From Nelumbo lutea (Eukaryota; Streptophyta; Magnoliopsida; Proteales; Nelumbonaceae): DNA of 64,000 nucleotides. The stretch spans positions 57,438,422 through 57,502,421 of the forward strand of contig JAKGHH010000004.1 in the NCBI GenBank assembly GCA_022828595.1. The letters run 5' to 3'. A program made the translations under genes and the position numbers. The notes below the pieces were generated by a model. It saw only the letters and a list, made by a program, of their open reading frames with translations, had not been told where the DNA came from and did no database searches. How positions within the stretch are numbered: position 1 is the first letter of the stretch; the number at the start of each line of letters is the position of its first letter. Of the stretch, positions 22,506 to 33,538 are shown in pieces.

Positions 22506-23237
22506 CCATTTTGTACGTTAGAAAAGTCTCATTGACCTAGCAATTATAAATAATTTGGGTTTACATCAGCCATAAATTATTAGTGTACCTTAACCCATCG
22601 TCGAAGACTCAGGTCAATGGTCATTGAGACTACTCTAAATCCATTATCGTATACGGAACGATCGTTTTCCACATACAGTTTTGAATGGTCTTCTGCTCGA
22701 ATTTGGAATTTTCTATTCTTCCAATTCTAGACCCCTATTCCCACGAACCAAACAGCCCCTTACTCCCCTCTAAATTTGTTTGCTCCATCGTACAAACTAT
22801 GAAACCACTTTTAAACTAACTATTGATTCTTAGCATCCAGCTAATGGGCCGTGAGCATGGCCACATGTCAATGATTATTTAATCATTTTTCTTGTTAAAT
22901 GATTCCCATTCGTTATCATATAAACAATAAACAAAAATTATTGATAGACCCCCACAGAACACACAACATAGATCAGAGTCCCTTGATTTCCACAAGGCAA
23001 ACTTGCAATTTTAATTGATTAGAAGCTCTACAGAAACTTCCTGTGTCTCTTGACGTTTAATAGAAAAAGTATTGGTTGGTGTCTTGGAGGGAGGAAATTA
23101 AATATTAATTAAAAAAAAAAGATATAAAGAATGTCTCCAAATTACCTTTCTGATCACCCTTTCAAGCATGGTTCTCCGCAACTCACGGCACTTCCATGTG
23201 GAATCTCTGGTTTTCATTCTCATCCACCCTTTCAAGC
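22506..23237 (+). promoter_or_regulatory. Upstream region of lectin receptor kinase
   Basis: Candidate TATA elements are TATAAAC at about 22918-22924 and TATAAAG at 23123-23129. Short motifs resembling defence-type plant elements occur: TTGACC (22532-22537, W-box core) and TGACGT (23051-23056). Each is short enough to occur by chance. The stretch just before the start codon (23135-23296) contains duplicated sequence and upstream ATGs at 23131 and 23168. Confidence 0.45.
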
Positions 23238-23296
23238 ATGGCTCTCTGCAACTCACGGCACCTCTATGTGGAACCTCCAAATTACCTTTCTGATCA
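23135..23296 (+). repeat. Local duplications at the 5' end of the receptor kinase
   Basis: CCCTTTCAAGCATGG begins at 23157 and 23227 (period 70). CTCCAAATTACCTTTCTGAT begins at 23135 and 23275 (period 140). The second ATG (23238) opens the kinase frame. The first (23168) lies 70 bp upstream in a different frame and gives a 41-codon upstream ORF ending at 23293, overlapping the true start. Confidence 0.85.
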
Positions 23297-25283
23297 GTTT
23301 CATATGCTTGTCCTTCTACTATTATTATTAGTTATCCCCTCTGCAACACCAATATCTTTCAACTTCTCCAGCTTCAACCCAAACATGCGTGAAATACAGT
23401 ACGAGGGTTCCGCATATGTCTCCGACCAACTCATCCAACTGACCCCAAATCAATTCGACAAGGGTCTCCCTTATTTTACCGTTGGGCGAGCCAAATACTG
23501 GCAACCGGTGCACCTCTGGGACAAATCCACAAGAAAGCTAACCGACTTCACCACTAATTTCAACTTCACCATGTTGTCTCAAAATAGAACCTTTGGTGCA
23601 GATGGCCTTGCCTTCTTTCTTGCTCCCGAAGGTTCTAAGCTCCCACCCAACTCATCAGGTCGCTCTCTTGGTCTTTTTGACAAAAAATTCGAATTCAACT
23701 CAACAGAGAACTACTCCATTGTTGCCGTGGAGTTTGATACCTTCAGAAACAATTTTGATCCAAGTCACGACCACATAGGTGTCGATATTAACTCTATCGT
23801 GTCTGTGACAAATGTTTCATGGCCGGGGCCGGGCAGCATGAAAGACGGGAGACTAGCTCAGGCTCGGATCAGCTATAATTCTACGTCAACAAATCTTAGT
23901 GTTTCCTTAACGTACCCCAACGATCCAGCATCCAGTGGGATCAAGGCTAGCCTTTCTTATGTAGTAGACCTGAGAGACTACTTACCAGAACAAGTTACTG
24001 TCGGGTTTTCTGCTGCCACGGGACAGTCCAGCGAATTGCATACAATCTACTCCTGGGAGTTCAGTTCAAGCTTGGAAACAGGCAAGAAGAACAAGGCCGT
24101 AGGATTGGTGGTTGGCTTGGTTGTTGGCGGAGGTGCTCTGATTGCTGCAGGTATCTTGATCATGGTTATTTCGTTCGTTTTGTGCAGGAAGAGGGGTGGA
24201 GACGAAGATGATGACGTTGGGGCCATTGATCTGGCCATTGATGAAGAATTTGAAAAGGGAGCCGGGCCAAAGAGGTTCTCCTATAAAGAATTGGTTCGTG
24301 CAACAAATAACTTCAATGAAGAAGGGAAGCTTGGTCAGGGAGGGTTTGGAGCAGTCTATCGGGGTTTCTTGAAGGATCTCAACTTGGATGTTGCAGTCAA
24401 GAGGGTCTCCAGAGGATCTAAACAAGGGATAAAGGAGTATATATCTGAAGTGAAGATCATAAGCCGACTACGGCATAAGAACTTGGTTCAACTTGTTGGT
24501 TGGTGCCACCAACGAAAAGAGCTTCTCCTTGTTTATGAGTTCATGCCCAACGGAAGCCTTGATTCCCATCTGTTTCGAGAGAGTAGCTTGTTGACATGGG
24601 AGGTGAGATACAATGCAGCAATAGGGTTGGCCTCTGCAATACTTTATTTGCATGAATTGTGGGAACAGTGTGTTGTGCATAGGGATGTCAAATCCAGCAA
24701 TGTAATGTTGGATTCTAGCTTGAATGCCAAGCTTGGAGATTTTGGGTTGGCAAGGCTTATAGACCATGGACAAGGGCCAAGAACCACTGCCTTGGCTGGC
24801 ACCATGGGATACATGGCTCCTGAATGTATTTCAACTGGAAAGGCTAGCAAGGAGTCAGATGTATATAGCTTTGGAATTGTTGCATTGGAAATTGCTTGTG
24901 GAAGAAGGTCTGTTGAATCCAAGGCTGAAGAAAACAAGATAATACTGGTAGAGTGGGTGTGGGAGCTCTATGGGAAAGGAAAGCTTTTGGAAGCAGCTGA
25001 TTCAAGACTGTTCACCACTAGTTTTAATGACAAACAGGTGGAGTGCTTGATGGTTGTTGGGCTATGGTGTGCTCACCCAGACTACAACTTCCGGCCTTCC
25101 ATACGGCAAGCAATACAAGCTCTGAATTTTGAAATGCCATTGCCCGTTCTCCCTTTAAAGATGCCTGTACCCACTTATCATGCACCTCCAAATTCATCAC
25201 CTGATGGTGACAACCATCATTCCAAATTAACCCTATTCTCCATTGCAGCTTCTCCCAATACTTCTATCTTATATCCACGCTAA
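23238..25283 (+). CDS. L-type lectin receptor-like kinase (legume-lectin domain, class IX-like)
   Basis: Intact, intronless gene for a plasma-membrane receptor kinase of about 681 residues from ATG 23238 (context AGCATGG). A longer in-frame start at 23196 would add 14 residues. From the 23196 start: hydrophobic signal segment 38-52; legume-lectin domain about 53-293, beginning ISFNFSSF and including the metal-site region VEFDTF...HDHIGVDIN (178-199); transmembrane helix 301-330; kinase domain about 361-645. The kinase has GQGGFG (380-385), VAVK Lys402, HRDVK (Asp497), DFG (515-517) and APE (541-543), so it looks catalytically competent. Many NxS/T sites lie in the extracellular part. Family members sense extracellular or cell-wall cues and act in immunity and stress; the ligand here is unknown. 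Class IX is my reading of overall similarity. It is the only undamaged host gene in the window. Confidence 0.94.
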   Translation: MALCNSRHLYVEPPNYLSDQFHMLVLLLLLLVIPSATPISFNFSSFNPNMREIQYEGSAYVSDQLIQLTPNQFDKGLPYFTVGRAKYWQPVHLWDKSTRKLTDFTTNFNFTMLSQNRTFGADGLAFFLAPEGSKLPPNSSGRSLGLFDKKFEFNSTENYSIVAVEFDTFRNNFDPSHDHIGVDINSIVSVTNVSWPGPGSMKDGRLAQARISYNSTSTNLSVSLTYPNDPASSGIKASLSYVVDLRDYLPEQVTVGFSAATGQSSELHTIYSWEFSSSLETGKKNKAVGLVVGLVVGGGALIAAGILIMVISFVLCRKRGGDEDDDVGAIDLAIDEEFEKGAGPKRFSYKELVRATNNFNEEGKLGQGGFGAVYRGFLKDLNLDVAVKRVSRGSKQGIKEYISEVKIISRLRHKNLVQLVGWCHQRKELLLVYEFMPNGSLDSHLFRESSLLTWEVRYNAAIGLASAILYLHELWEQCVVHRDVKSSNVMLDSSLNAKLGDFGLARLIDHGQGPRTTALAGTMGYMAPECISTGKASKESDVYSFGIVALEIACGRRSVESKAEENKIILVEWVWELYGKGKLLEAADSRLFTTSFNDKQVECLMVVGLWCAHPDYNFRPSIRQAIQALNFEMPLPVLPLKMPVPTYHAPPNSSPDGDNHHSKLTLFSIAASPNTSILYPR

Positions 25284-25322
25284 GTTGAAAAGGTATACCG
25301 GCCTTTGTTTGAAAATTATTTC

Positions 25323-25328
25323 AATGAA
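25323..25328 (+). terminator. Possible polyadenylation signal
   Basis: AATGAA, 40 bp after the stop codon, followed by TTTGTGATAAATGTGTTGTAA, a U/UG-rich context typical of plant 3' ends. A plausible near-upstream element; exact cleavage is not visible. Confidence 0.4.
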
Positions 25329-25424
25329 ATTTCTTTGTGATAAATGTGTTGTAATGTTCTGAATTTTATCCTTCTTCCATTTTTTATTTCTATCCCATTT
25401 TGAGTGTGATCCTAGTTATTGTTG

Positions 25425-25637
25425 CAATCGAACCAGCTCTAATCGAATAGTTTGTGGTTCAATTATTCAAGTTTAAATCTTGAGCTAAGCTCGATTAGCT
25501 ATTCGAACTTCAGCTCGACAAATAAAATGTTTGGCTCAAAAGCTCGCATACATACATATATTATAGAATATAAAAATATACTTTATAATATATATTATTA
25601 AAATATGTCTTATGTATAAAATATATTTTTTCTATGC

Positions 25638-25681
<44 letters not shown>

Positions 25682-25875
25682 AAAAATATATTCATTTACA
25701 AGCTTTCTACCCAAATTCAAGCTCATTGGATATTTTAATCAAATCGAGCTCAAACCAGGAAATAGAGATCAAATGGAACTCAAACTCAGCAAGAGTTTAA
25801 TATTATTCTAGTCGAACCGAGCCAAGACATGCAGAGTTCGTCTCAGCTTGGCTTGATTGAACCCCTAACCCTAGT
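25425..25875. repeat. AGCTCGA-rich dispersed repeat with AT microsatellite
   Basis: Repeated AGCTCGATT/TCGAGCT and TCGAACC/GGTTCAA motifs, ending TTGATTGAACCCCTAACCC. This composition resembles a common class of small plant interspersed repeats rich in AGCTCG. It encloses a near-pure (AT)n tract at about 25639-25678. Family assignment is a guess. Confidence 0.45.
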
Positions 25876-26300
25876 TGTGTTCACCAATGGACAAGATCAT
25901 GACCTACATCATAGTTGAGCAATCTTACTATCTTCATCATGATCTACAATATTGAAGCTGATTTCAAGGATCACAGGTTGTTCTCTAGGAGATTTCATTG
26001 AGGTCCTTAGCTAGAGGGAGAAATGAGGACAAAGGTATTTGAAAGAATTTGGACCAAACTCACCCATCCTTTATCATCAACAGGAATCAGAACCATATCA
26101 TTTAACTATAAATGAATGAGATGGAAGGTGAGTGTCGAACTAGAAGGAGATCAAGCTTTACATTGTGTTCCACTTTGCAAAGACTTACAATTCCTCACCC
26201 ACTATTCTCTTATGATAGGAGCTTTTTTATGATACTGAATTTCCTCATGTGACCAAGGTTCAAAAAGACTTCCTTACAGGTCTAAAAACCCTTGAGGAAG
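25876..26300. other. Intergenic sequence, nothing recognised
   Basis: No long frame, terminal repeat or RNA gene can be seen here. Confidence 0.5.
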
Positions 26301-27139
26301 TAATACCCTGGTCCAAATAAGGCCTTTCAAAGCACTTGGCTCGGATGTTTAGGCGAGAAGGCCAGTATGGCAAGCCGTTTGGAAGGAGGTTGGGTCAAAC
26401 GTCTAGCTCCTAACTGGCGACGGACGGTACCTGAGAAGAGGAAGGTGAAGAATTCCCGGGGAGCTCGCTGGTGGGAATACTCCGATGCTTAAGTTAGAAC
26501 TCTGAAAGAGCTGTAAGAAATGCAAAGAGAGCTAAGAGTGCAGATAGCGCTAGATCAATTCAGAAAATACCCTCACCCCTTGGAAATCGGGGCCTTTAAA
26601 TATAGATGTTCTTGTCAAATCGGGCATAACCGCCACTGGCCCTTTGTCGCAGTCGTTATTTGCTAGGACTGCGCAAGTAACTGTTGTAGAGTACTACTCA
26701 ATCAGATGAGAGACACAACCCGAAAAGGATAGACACACCACCACCTTTCGAGAGACATGGGTGCAGTCTGCTGGGCTGGCAGGGACTGCATCGTCAGTCA
26801 AGAGACGTGGTGCAGTCTGATGGGTACGGTCTGGTCAGATAAGAAGCTTCCTGAAAACGCCGCGTCGCTCAATAGCGAGCTATCCCATAGCGAGCTGCCT
26901 TGTAGCGAGCTCCTGGAGATATCTCGAGGTGATTCCGCCTGAGGTTGCCTTTGGGGCAGTCTTCTTGCCTAAGTATTGGAGCAAGCTGATTCCCTCAACC
27001 CGCGAGCTAGGATAGACTCATCTTGGAGTATTCCCTTTCAGCATACGTTCTTGAGCTCACGTTGTAGCGAGCTCATTCTGTGGCAAGCTGTAATGTAGCG
27101 AGCTGATGTTGAGCCGAGTATATCGATACCCCACTGTGC
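26301..27139. repeat. Unclassified repeat-like, GC-richer block with AGCGAGCT motifs
   Basis: Less AT-rich than its surroundings. AGCGAGCT occurs at 26874, 26889, 26904, 27066 and 27097, and inverted near 26460. Phrases such as ACTCCGATGCTTAAGTTAG (near 26480) and TTTAAATATAG resemble gypsy LTR interiors that I know from plants, so a solo or truncated LTR of another family is possible. I cannot define its ends. Confidence 0.4.
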
Positions 27140-28412
27140 AATTAGATCAGCCATCTCCTAATCTAATTAGGAGGCTTCCAGATCTAAATCTTATTTAGAT
27201 CTTGGACTCTCTAAATGGATAGGGTCTGGGCCCAATCCTATCAGCTGATCCATCTCAGAATTCGCCCCTTTAAGTGACTAATCAAATCAGCCCAGTTCAA
27301 AATGGGCTTAAGGCTCATTTAAGGTTATGTATTCACTTGGCCTTCCAAACTGCTGCCCAGTTGGGCTTCCTTGTATGGCATGGGACCCAAACATTGATCT
27401 ACACATCAGCCACATGGGTTCAGCCCAGCCTTTGTTACAAGGCCTGGCCGAATACACTGTTGTGGATAGTGCACCCCCCTAAAAGCCATCTCATGGTCTC
27501 TATGGGCCCAACACTTTCCCTAAGTGGTCTCTGGGCCAAGCCACCTTGTAACACCGAGGGACTGTGGGCAGATGCAAGATTAGCCCATCAGGTATTATCC
27601 TCAATGGTCTTACACTTAACCTCTCAGCTCATAATGATCATACACTGCCCGACAAGAGAGGACCTCTCCCTCGACTGCAAGGAACAATGTTGCACTCTCT
27701 ACTTAATATGGATCCCGGGAATTAAAACCTTTTGCAAATCATTTCGAAACCATAATATATACACTTTCATATCTCACATAAAATATATTTTGCAAAACAA
27801 ATCTCAACGATTGAAATTGGCTTCTGGCAGTCTTGGTTTCCATCAGTGAGAGTGCATCCCCGATCATTACCTTTGTCCGACAAAGGGGCTGATCTTGTCA
27901 CTATGATCACCCACTCAGATGAATTCTCAGACTGTCCTAACATACCCAGGTTTTGGCCCTTGCTAAGGATCTCACTAATTGGTATATCAAAGATAGCCCA
28001 ATCCGACACCTAGTGCAGTATCATAATTGAGTCAAGGGGTCGGGTGTAACTTTCCAGTTTTGCCCATCAATCTCCAAGGTCCAAGGAAATATTGAAAATC
28101 CGGTCCATTTCAAAGATTCAATTAATCCTACACTGTATGTGCCTAGGGTCTCACCATAGTAGCTGAGACAGGCCACCCCAACCGACTTGGTGGCACCACA
28201 GTGTCAGCTTTGTCAGGATGGGTCTCCCTAAACCGACCCACTGGCTGTGAATATTCTAAACTAACACGAGTCTCATTAAGTGTCTAGTTTAAGGGTATTA
28301 CACAGAAACATACCAAGAGATATGAATCAAATATGCACTTTTATTCATTTACAATAAACTCATAAAGTACATCATCTTGATTGAAACTAAGGGCATAAAA
28401 AACTGTCTAACA
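27140..28412 (-). repeat. Copia LTR, antisense, 5' part
   Basis: The right edge ACTGTCTAACA is the complement of the LTR start. The left edge lies in the palindrome region (CCTAATCTAATTAGG near 27166 and AGATCTAAAT/ATTTAGAT near 27181-27203). The R/U5 part is missing. A 191-codon open frame reading against the LTR (27274-27849) matches parts of other LTR copies and is not a gene. Confidence 0.87.
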
Positions 28413-28715
28413 AGAAGCATATGAAAATTCAAGAATCTACAAAGAGAAGACCAAATTGTTCCCTGATAATTTACTCTTAAGAAAACAATATGGAATTGGA
28501 TAAAAGGTCTTATTGTACAATTCTTAACTCCAACTCATGCCGGGTAAGTTGCGTTCCAGGTGGATGGGTTCATTTATTGTGACTGATGTGTTTCCTTGTG
28601 GTAAAGTATAGATCAAAAGTAGTGAATGGGCATCGATTGAAGTTGTTCCATGAGGATGCAAATGCCTCCCCTACGGTAGACATCTCATTGGACATTCCTC
28701 ATTACTCATCGGGTT
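28413..28715 (+). pseudogene. Athila integrase C-terminal fragment (element C)
   Basis: It begins abruptly after the copia LTR with [14 protein letters not shown], then KVLLYNS...LMPGKLRSRWMGSFIVTDVFPCG. It is interrupted by several stops and shifts. It is homologous to the integrase tail of element B (43412-43760, minus). The 5' side of the element is lost. Confidence 0.85.
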
Positions 28716-29297
28716 AAAAAAGCAAAGGAGGATGTCGAGCATAACGACGTTAAACAATTGTGCTTGTGGGAGGCAATTCATTGTGTTTAGTTAATTTTGT
28801 TATTTTGTATTTAGAAGGAACCCATCAAGGCACATAGGGAAGTTCCCCCAAATCCTTCTACTATATGCATAACTACATACATTGGGGACAATGTATAACT
28901 TAAGTGTTGGGGGATTAGGGAAATCTGGGGGAAATTGGGATAACCCTAGCATGCTACGATCATCACTTCTTGACCTTGCCCTTTGAAATTTTTGCTCCCT
29001 GGAAACTTATCATTGAATGATTTTGACTTATCAGGAATCATGTGCTTTGGCTGAATAGATAGGATAGGATGCAAGCATGACTAACTGAATTTTTTTGGCT
29101 GCATATGGTACCTCATTATTTTAATCGATCAATAGGTAAGTTGCATATAAGTTGTCCGCATAAGGGATTGATTGATTTTCACATAAATATTTGTCAAACA
29201 TGGTTTGACTATTCTAGAACTTGTTGTGTTAGGCATATTGAGACCACGATCGATGAGTTCATGGATCAGATGTTGATGCCTTGTGATTCATTCTTGT

Positions 29298-29347
<50 letters not shown>

Positions 29348-29885
29348 AAAAACAAAAGCAAAAACAAAATAAAATCGTGACTAATGTGAGATGGAGCATA
29401 AAGTGCACTCACATCTAGAAACAAAAGCAAAGGTGAGATGGAGTATAAAATGCATTCACCCTAGAACCCCAACCCCATTCTCACCTTCAGACCCTTGGAA
29501 CTCATACTAAGTGGTAGAGATGTGATACATGGCAAGCTTATGTCAATAACATACCTTGTTTTGACCTAAGGAATAAAGAAAGATAATTGAGTCTAGCTGA
29601 ATTGGTTTGTTAAAGCAATGGGTATTTGTTCAGTCCAAGAAGGTTCAGCCGGTGGAAGGCTTGTTTCCTTGACTGTTGATTTAACTTGGTACCATGAGGA
29701 AGGGTGATTTGCAATCACTCTTGGACAAGAAAAAGGGAAAAAGAAATGGAAAATGGGAAGGTTACCAAGTCTGGACCGAAGCATGCAATGGATCAGGCCT
29801 TGTTGAAAATCAGTAGGTAGTTTCTTTTGTTTTGCTTGAGTTTTGCCTTGCCCGAGGACGGGAAAAGTTTAAGTGTGGGGGGATT
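28716..29885 (+). other. Athila C 3' non-coding region with long A tract
   Basis: Homologous to the 3' region of element B (42243-43411). It shows ACATTGGGGACAATGTAT followed by TTAAGTGTTGGGGGATT near 28900. It also holds two units of the GTGAGATGGAGCATAAAxTGC repeat near 29384-29450. An uninterrupted run of about 46 A lies at 29300-29346. It ends in TTTAAGTGTGGGGGGATT, the polypurine tract next to the LTR. No env-like gene is seen. Confidence 0.75.
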
Positions 29886-31445
29886 TGATGAGACTAAAAA
29901 TTACTCTATTTTTATCCCCTAATATTCACTCTTTTACATCAATTTAGAATTTAAATAGACTCATTACTCTTGTATTTCGATTCAGGGCAAGAAAGAAGGC
30001 AATTGGAAGAAAACAGGGCTATTCGGATGATTTTGCACAGTTTCGGCAATAGTCAGTAATCTGGGCATAACTCTCAATTCCGGACTCTGAACTGGACAAT
30101 TCGAGAGGAATCAGAAAGAAGAAAGAAAGTCCCACAACTTTTATGTTTTGGGTTTTGACAGATTCAGTATGCATCGAATACAAAACCGGGTTTGAAGGCG
30201 GAGCAAGTTCGTAGCCAGGCCCATTTCACAGCTGAATCCCAACTCGCAGAAGAGCCTTGTAGCAGGCCAAGTTCTTAAAGCAGCCCAACTCGAATTCAAG
30301 AGCCAAGAGCCCCAATTTCGAATGTAACCTCCAGAAAGAGAGTCTTATTAGAATTAAATTCTTGAATGTAATCCTATCAAGATAAGAAGATTGGATTAGA
30401 TCACTAGATAAGAGATAGGATAGGATTAGTTCAAAATAGATTAGGACTTTCTAATTTGAAGTTAATCTCCTAAAATGAGTTGGAAAACAACCCTCTCCCT
30501 TTGCTATATAAAGAGGGGGGCAGACCAGCTCTAGCACCACTCACTCCAATGTTCCAAGAGATCATCAAGCAACTCAAACTAGCAAGAGAGTAGTTCGGCC
30601 ACTGAAAAGCAGAGCATGGAGAGTTCGAAGATTATGAGCAGTTAAGCTTTTCTTTTCCAGTTCAAGAGGGGAGGTTCGATTGTGCCATTGTGAGGTTCTG
30701 TATTTAATTTAAGATCTTGCTTTTTAATTCAAGTATTCATTGGTTCTTGTGCATATTTCCATTGGATGTTAATGTTAATTAGTCTGACAAATTAATTAAT
30801 GTTGATTTTCCTACTTCTATCCATAGTTCGATGATTCGTAATTGTCATGAATAATGGTACAAGTAGCAATTAGGTTAATATCTTTCTAGGTCAATTGTTC
30901 ATGACAGCCTTTGACCAATGTATTGACATGGTTTAACCTAAAGGGAATGATGGAACAGAATTCGATAATTGCAGTTATCTCAATTATTGTTATTTTGGTT
31001 TAACTATTTTCACAAAGCTTAATGCTATCACTAGTTGACATGGAACGCTATCGTACCCAGTCAATTAGTGATAAGTGTTGATCGAATGCTAGGTTTGGTC
31101 AGTTGATTTAGGAAAACCCAAGGTTTATTATGGCTATTCTAATAAATCTAAGGTTAAATGCTTGAATTGCAAGACCACCGAAGTCTACCTATGATCGATG
31201 GCCAATTGACTAAACTGAACCCTTGAACCAGAATTCTGTAAGACTGATTACTTCTTGTTAGTTGAATTTGCTATTGCTTTCTTGTTCTTTTAATTTCAGT
31301 TATTTAATTTTCCCACTCAATGATAATATTCATTCGGCTGAGAGAATACTGTTAGTTCCCTGTGGGATTCGATGTAGTACCACTTTTACTACAAATATTT
31401 TGTTGTGGGACTAGTACTAATTTTGAGGGCTTCGACAACCCGTCA
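29886..31445 (+). repeat. Athila LTR (1,560 bp), 3' LTR of element C
   Basis: From TGATGAGACT directly after the polypurine tract to CAACCCGTCA. It contains a TATA box TATATAAA at 30505-30512 followed by GAGGGGGG, and the LTR-end block GTGGGATTCGATGTAGTACC. Its mate in opposite orientation is the LTR at 40712-42242. On the right it adjoins antisense copia LTR, so the insertion target was a copia LTR. Confidence 0.85.
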
Positions 31446-32692
31446 ATCTTATCAGGAGGTTACCATATTCAAATCCTAATTTGAATTTGGTCTCCATGAG
31501 TGGATAGGGTCAAGACCCAATCCTTTTGGCATGACCTAACCTCAGATCCTCCCCTTTAAGTGACTAATCAAATCAACCTAGTTCGAAATGGGCTTTAGGG
31601 CCAATATGCATCAAGTGCTCAATAGTCTTACAAACTGCTGCCCAGTTGGGCTTCTTTGTATGGCGTGGGACCCAAGAATTGATCTACACATCAACCACAT
31701 GGGTTCAGCCCAGCCTCTATTACAAGGCCTAGCCGAATTCACTAGAAAGCCTAGTGAACCCCTTGAGCCCATCACATGGACTCTATGGGCCCAACACTTA
31801 CACTAAGTGGTCCTTGGGCCAAGCCATCTTATAAAAACCCAGGGACAGTGGGCAAATGCAAGATTAGCCCATCAGGTATAACCCTAAATGGCCTTACACT
31901 TAACCTCTTAGCCTATAATGATCCAAGCACTACCCGACAAGAGAGGACCTCTCCCTCGACTGCAAGGCACAGTGCTGCACTCTCCTCTAAGATGGACCTT
32001 GGGGATTAAAACCTTTTTGCAAATGAGTTGAAAACCGTACATATATATTATACATTATAAATATATTTTGCAAAACAAAATTCCAACGGTTGAAATCGAC
32101 TGTCGGCAGTTTTGGTTTCCATCAGAGAGAGTGCTTCCCCGATCATTACCTTTGTCCGACAAAGGGGCTGATCTTGTCACTATGATCACCCACTCAGATG
32201 GGTTCATGAACCATCCCAACATACCCAGGTTTTGACCCCCTCTAAGGATCTCACTGATTGACATATCAAAGATAGCCCAATCTACCACCTAGTGTGGTAT
32301 CATAATCAAGTCTAGGGGTCAGGTGTAACTTTTCAGTTTTGCCCACTCATCACCAAGGTCCAGGGAAATACTAGAAATCTGGTCTGGTTCAGGGTTTCAA
32401 GTTGAACCCTCACTACATGTACCTCAGGTCTCACCCTGGTGGCTGAGACAAGCCTCCCCAACCAATTTGGTGGCACATCAGTGACAACCTTATCTGGATA
32501 GGTCTCCCCAGACTGACCCACTGGCTATGAACATTTTAAACTAACACGAGTCTCATTAAGTGCCCAATTTTTAAGGGTCTTACATAGAAACTTATCACAG
32601 AACTTGAATCAAACATGCGCTTTATTCATTTACATTAAATGTCTAAACAACATCAAAACTGATTGAAGCTTAGGGCATACAAACTGTCTGAC
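31446..32692 (-). repeat. Copia LTR, antisense, 5' part
   Basis: It begins inside the U3 palindromes (ATCTTATCAGGAGG; then ATTCAAAT and ATTTGAAT near 31470) and ends at a mutated LTR start (ACTGTCTGA, normally ACTGTCTAACA). It is collinear with the other antisense copies. Confidence 0.82.
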
Positions 32693-33538
32693 TCCTCTCA
32701 ATGTAGGTGTTTGCACCCAAAGAGAGTACCAAATCCTCCCTCCATTGAAGATGACACAAATTGGGGTGAGGTAGGATCAACAGGTAGTTCTTCACAAAGA
32801 ACTAGTGATTATTCAGCAAGAATAGAATAGGACAGTGAGCACAACTTCTTGATTGTTTCTTCTCGCAAGAAACAATATCAAGATCCAATCTTGATCCAAT
32901 CCAAGAATTGGAGATCAAACAAGGTGGGGCAGCAAGAGCAGGAAGAAATAGAGCAGAAGGCAAGAGCAGTCTAAATGTGTTGCCTTTTCTCTGTATTCAG
33001 CGAATGTGTCTTTGGAGGTTCACCCTGCTCTCTTATTTAAAGCCTTAAAGAGAAAATTTCCTAATCCAAATATTTTATTTTGATCTAGACTCTTTAAGTA
33101 ATAAGGATAATCCCTTATTTTATCTGCAAATAAAGATCAGCCTTCCTAATCAAATTAGGAGTTCCTTTGATAGAAATCTTTATTTGGATCTGGACTCTTT
33201 AAGTGGATAAGGATAATCCCTTATCTTATCTGCTGATCCAAATCCCAAATCTGCCCCTATTTAATTAATCTAATTAACCCAGTTCAAAATGGGCTTTTAG
33301 GCCCATTAAGCTTTCAGGCACATTTCCTCTTTAATGTTGGCTAGCTTGGCTCTCATTGTATGGTGTGGGACCCTATCATTGATCTACACATCAGCCACAT
33401 AGGCTCAGCCTATCCTCTATTACAAGGCTTGGCCGAATTCACTGCTGAATGCAAGGAACCCTTGAGTCCATCACTATGGGCTCTTAACGGGCCCAACATT
33501 TACACTAAATGGTCATTAGGTCCAGCCATCTTATGAAG
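32693..33538 (-). repeat. Copia LTR, antisense, central part
   Basis: A second antisense fragment. It starts about 240 bp from the LTR 3' end (complement of GGGTGCAAACACCT) and runs to the middle of U3, where a sense LTR begins at 33539. It includes the palindrome region near 33060-33200. Its TATA position reads CTTATTTAAAG in antisense, a weakened form. Confidence 0.8.

Noticed and set aside
23196..23237. The longest in-frame start for the receptor kinase.
   Set aside because: ATG 23238 has a better context, begins the MAL-type N-terminus usual for the family, and lies in the duplicated unit whose sister ATG is at 23168. The longer start only adds 14 residues from duplicated DNA.
24066..24937. 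Antisense open frames across the receptor kinase.
   Set aside because: They mirror the coding strand of a conserved kinase and have no independent support.
27274..27849. A 191-codon open frame, with shorter relatives in other LTR copies (for example 62618-63345 minus, 31588-32009, 50232-50622 minus).
   Set aside because: It reads antisense to copia LTR U3. Two frames are open side by side in the same segment, starts are not shared, and the residue sequences shift frame between copies. It is LTR sequence, not a conserved gene.
29300..29346. Long A tract as the tail of a LINE or processed pseudogene.
   Set aside because: Sequence on both sides is collinear with the 3' region of Athila element B, so the tract lies within the element.
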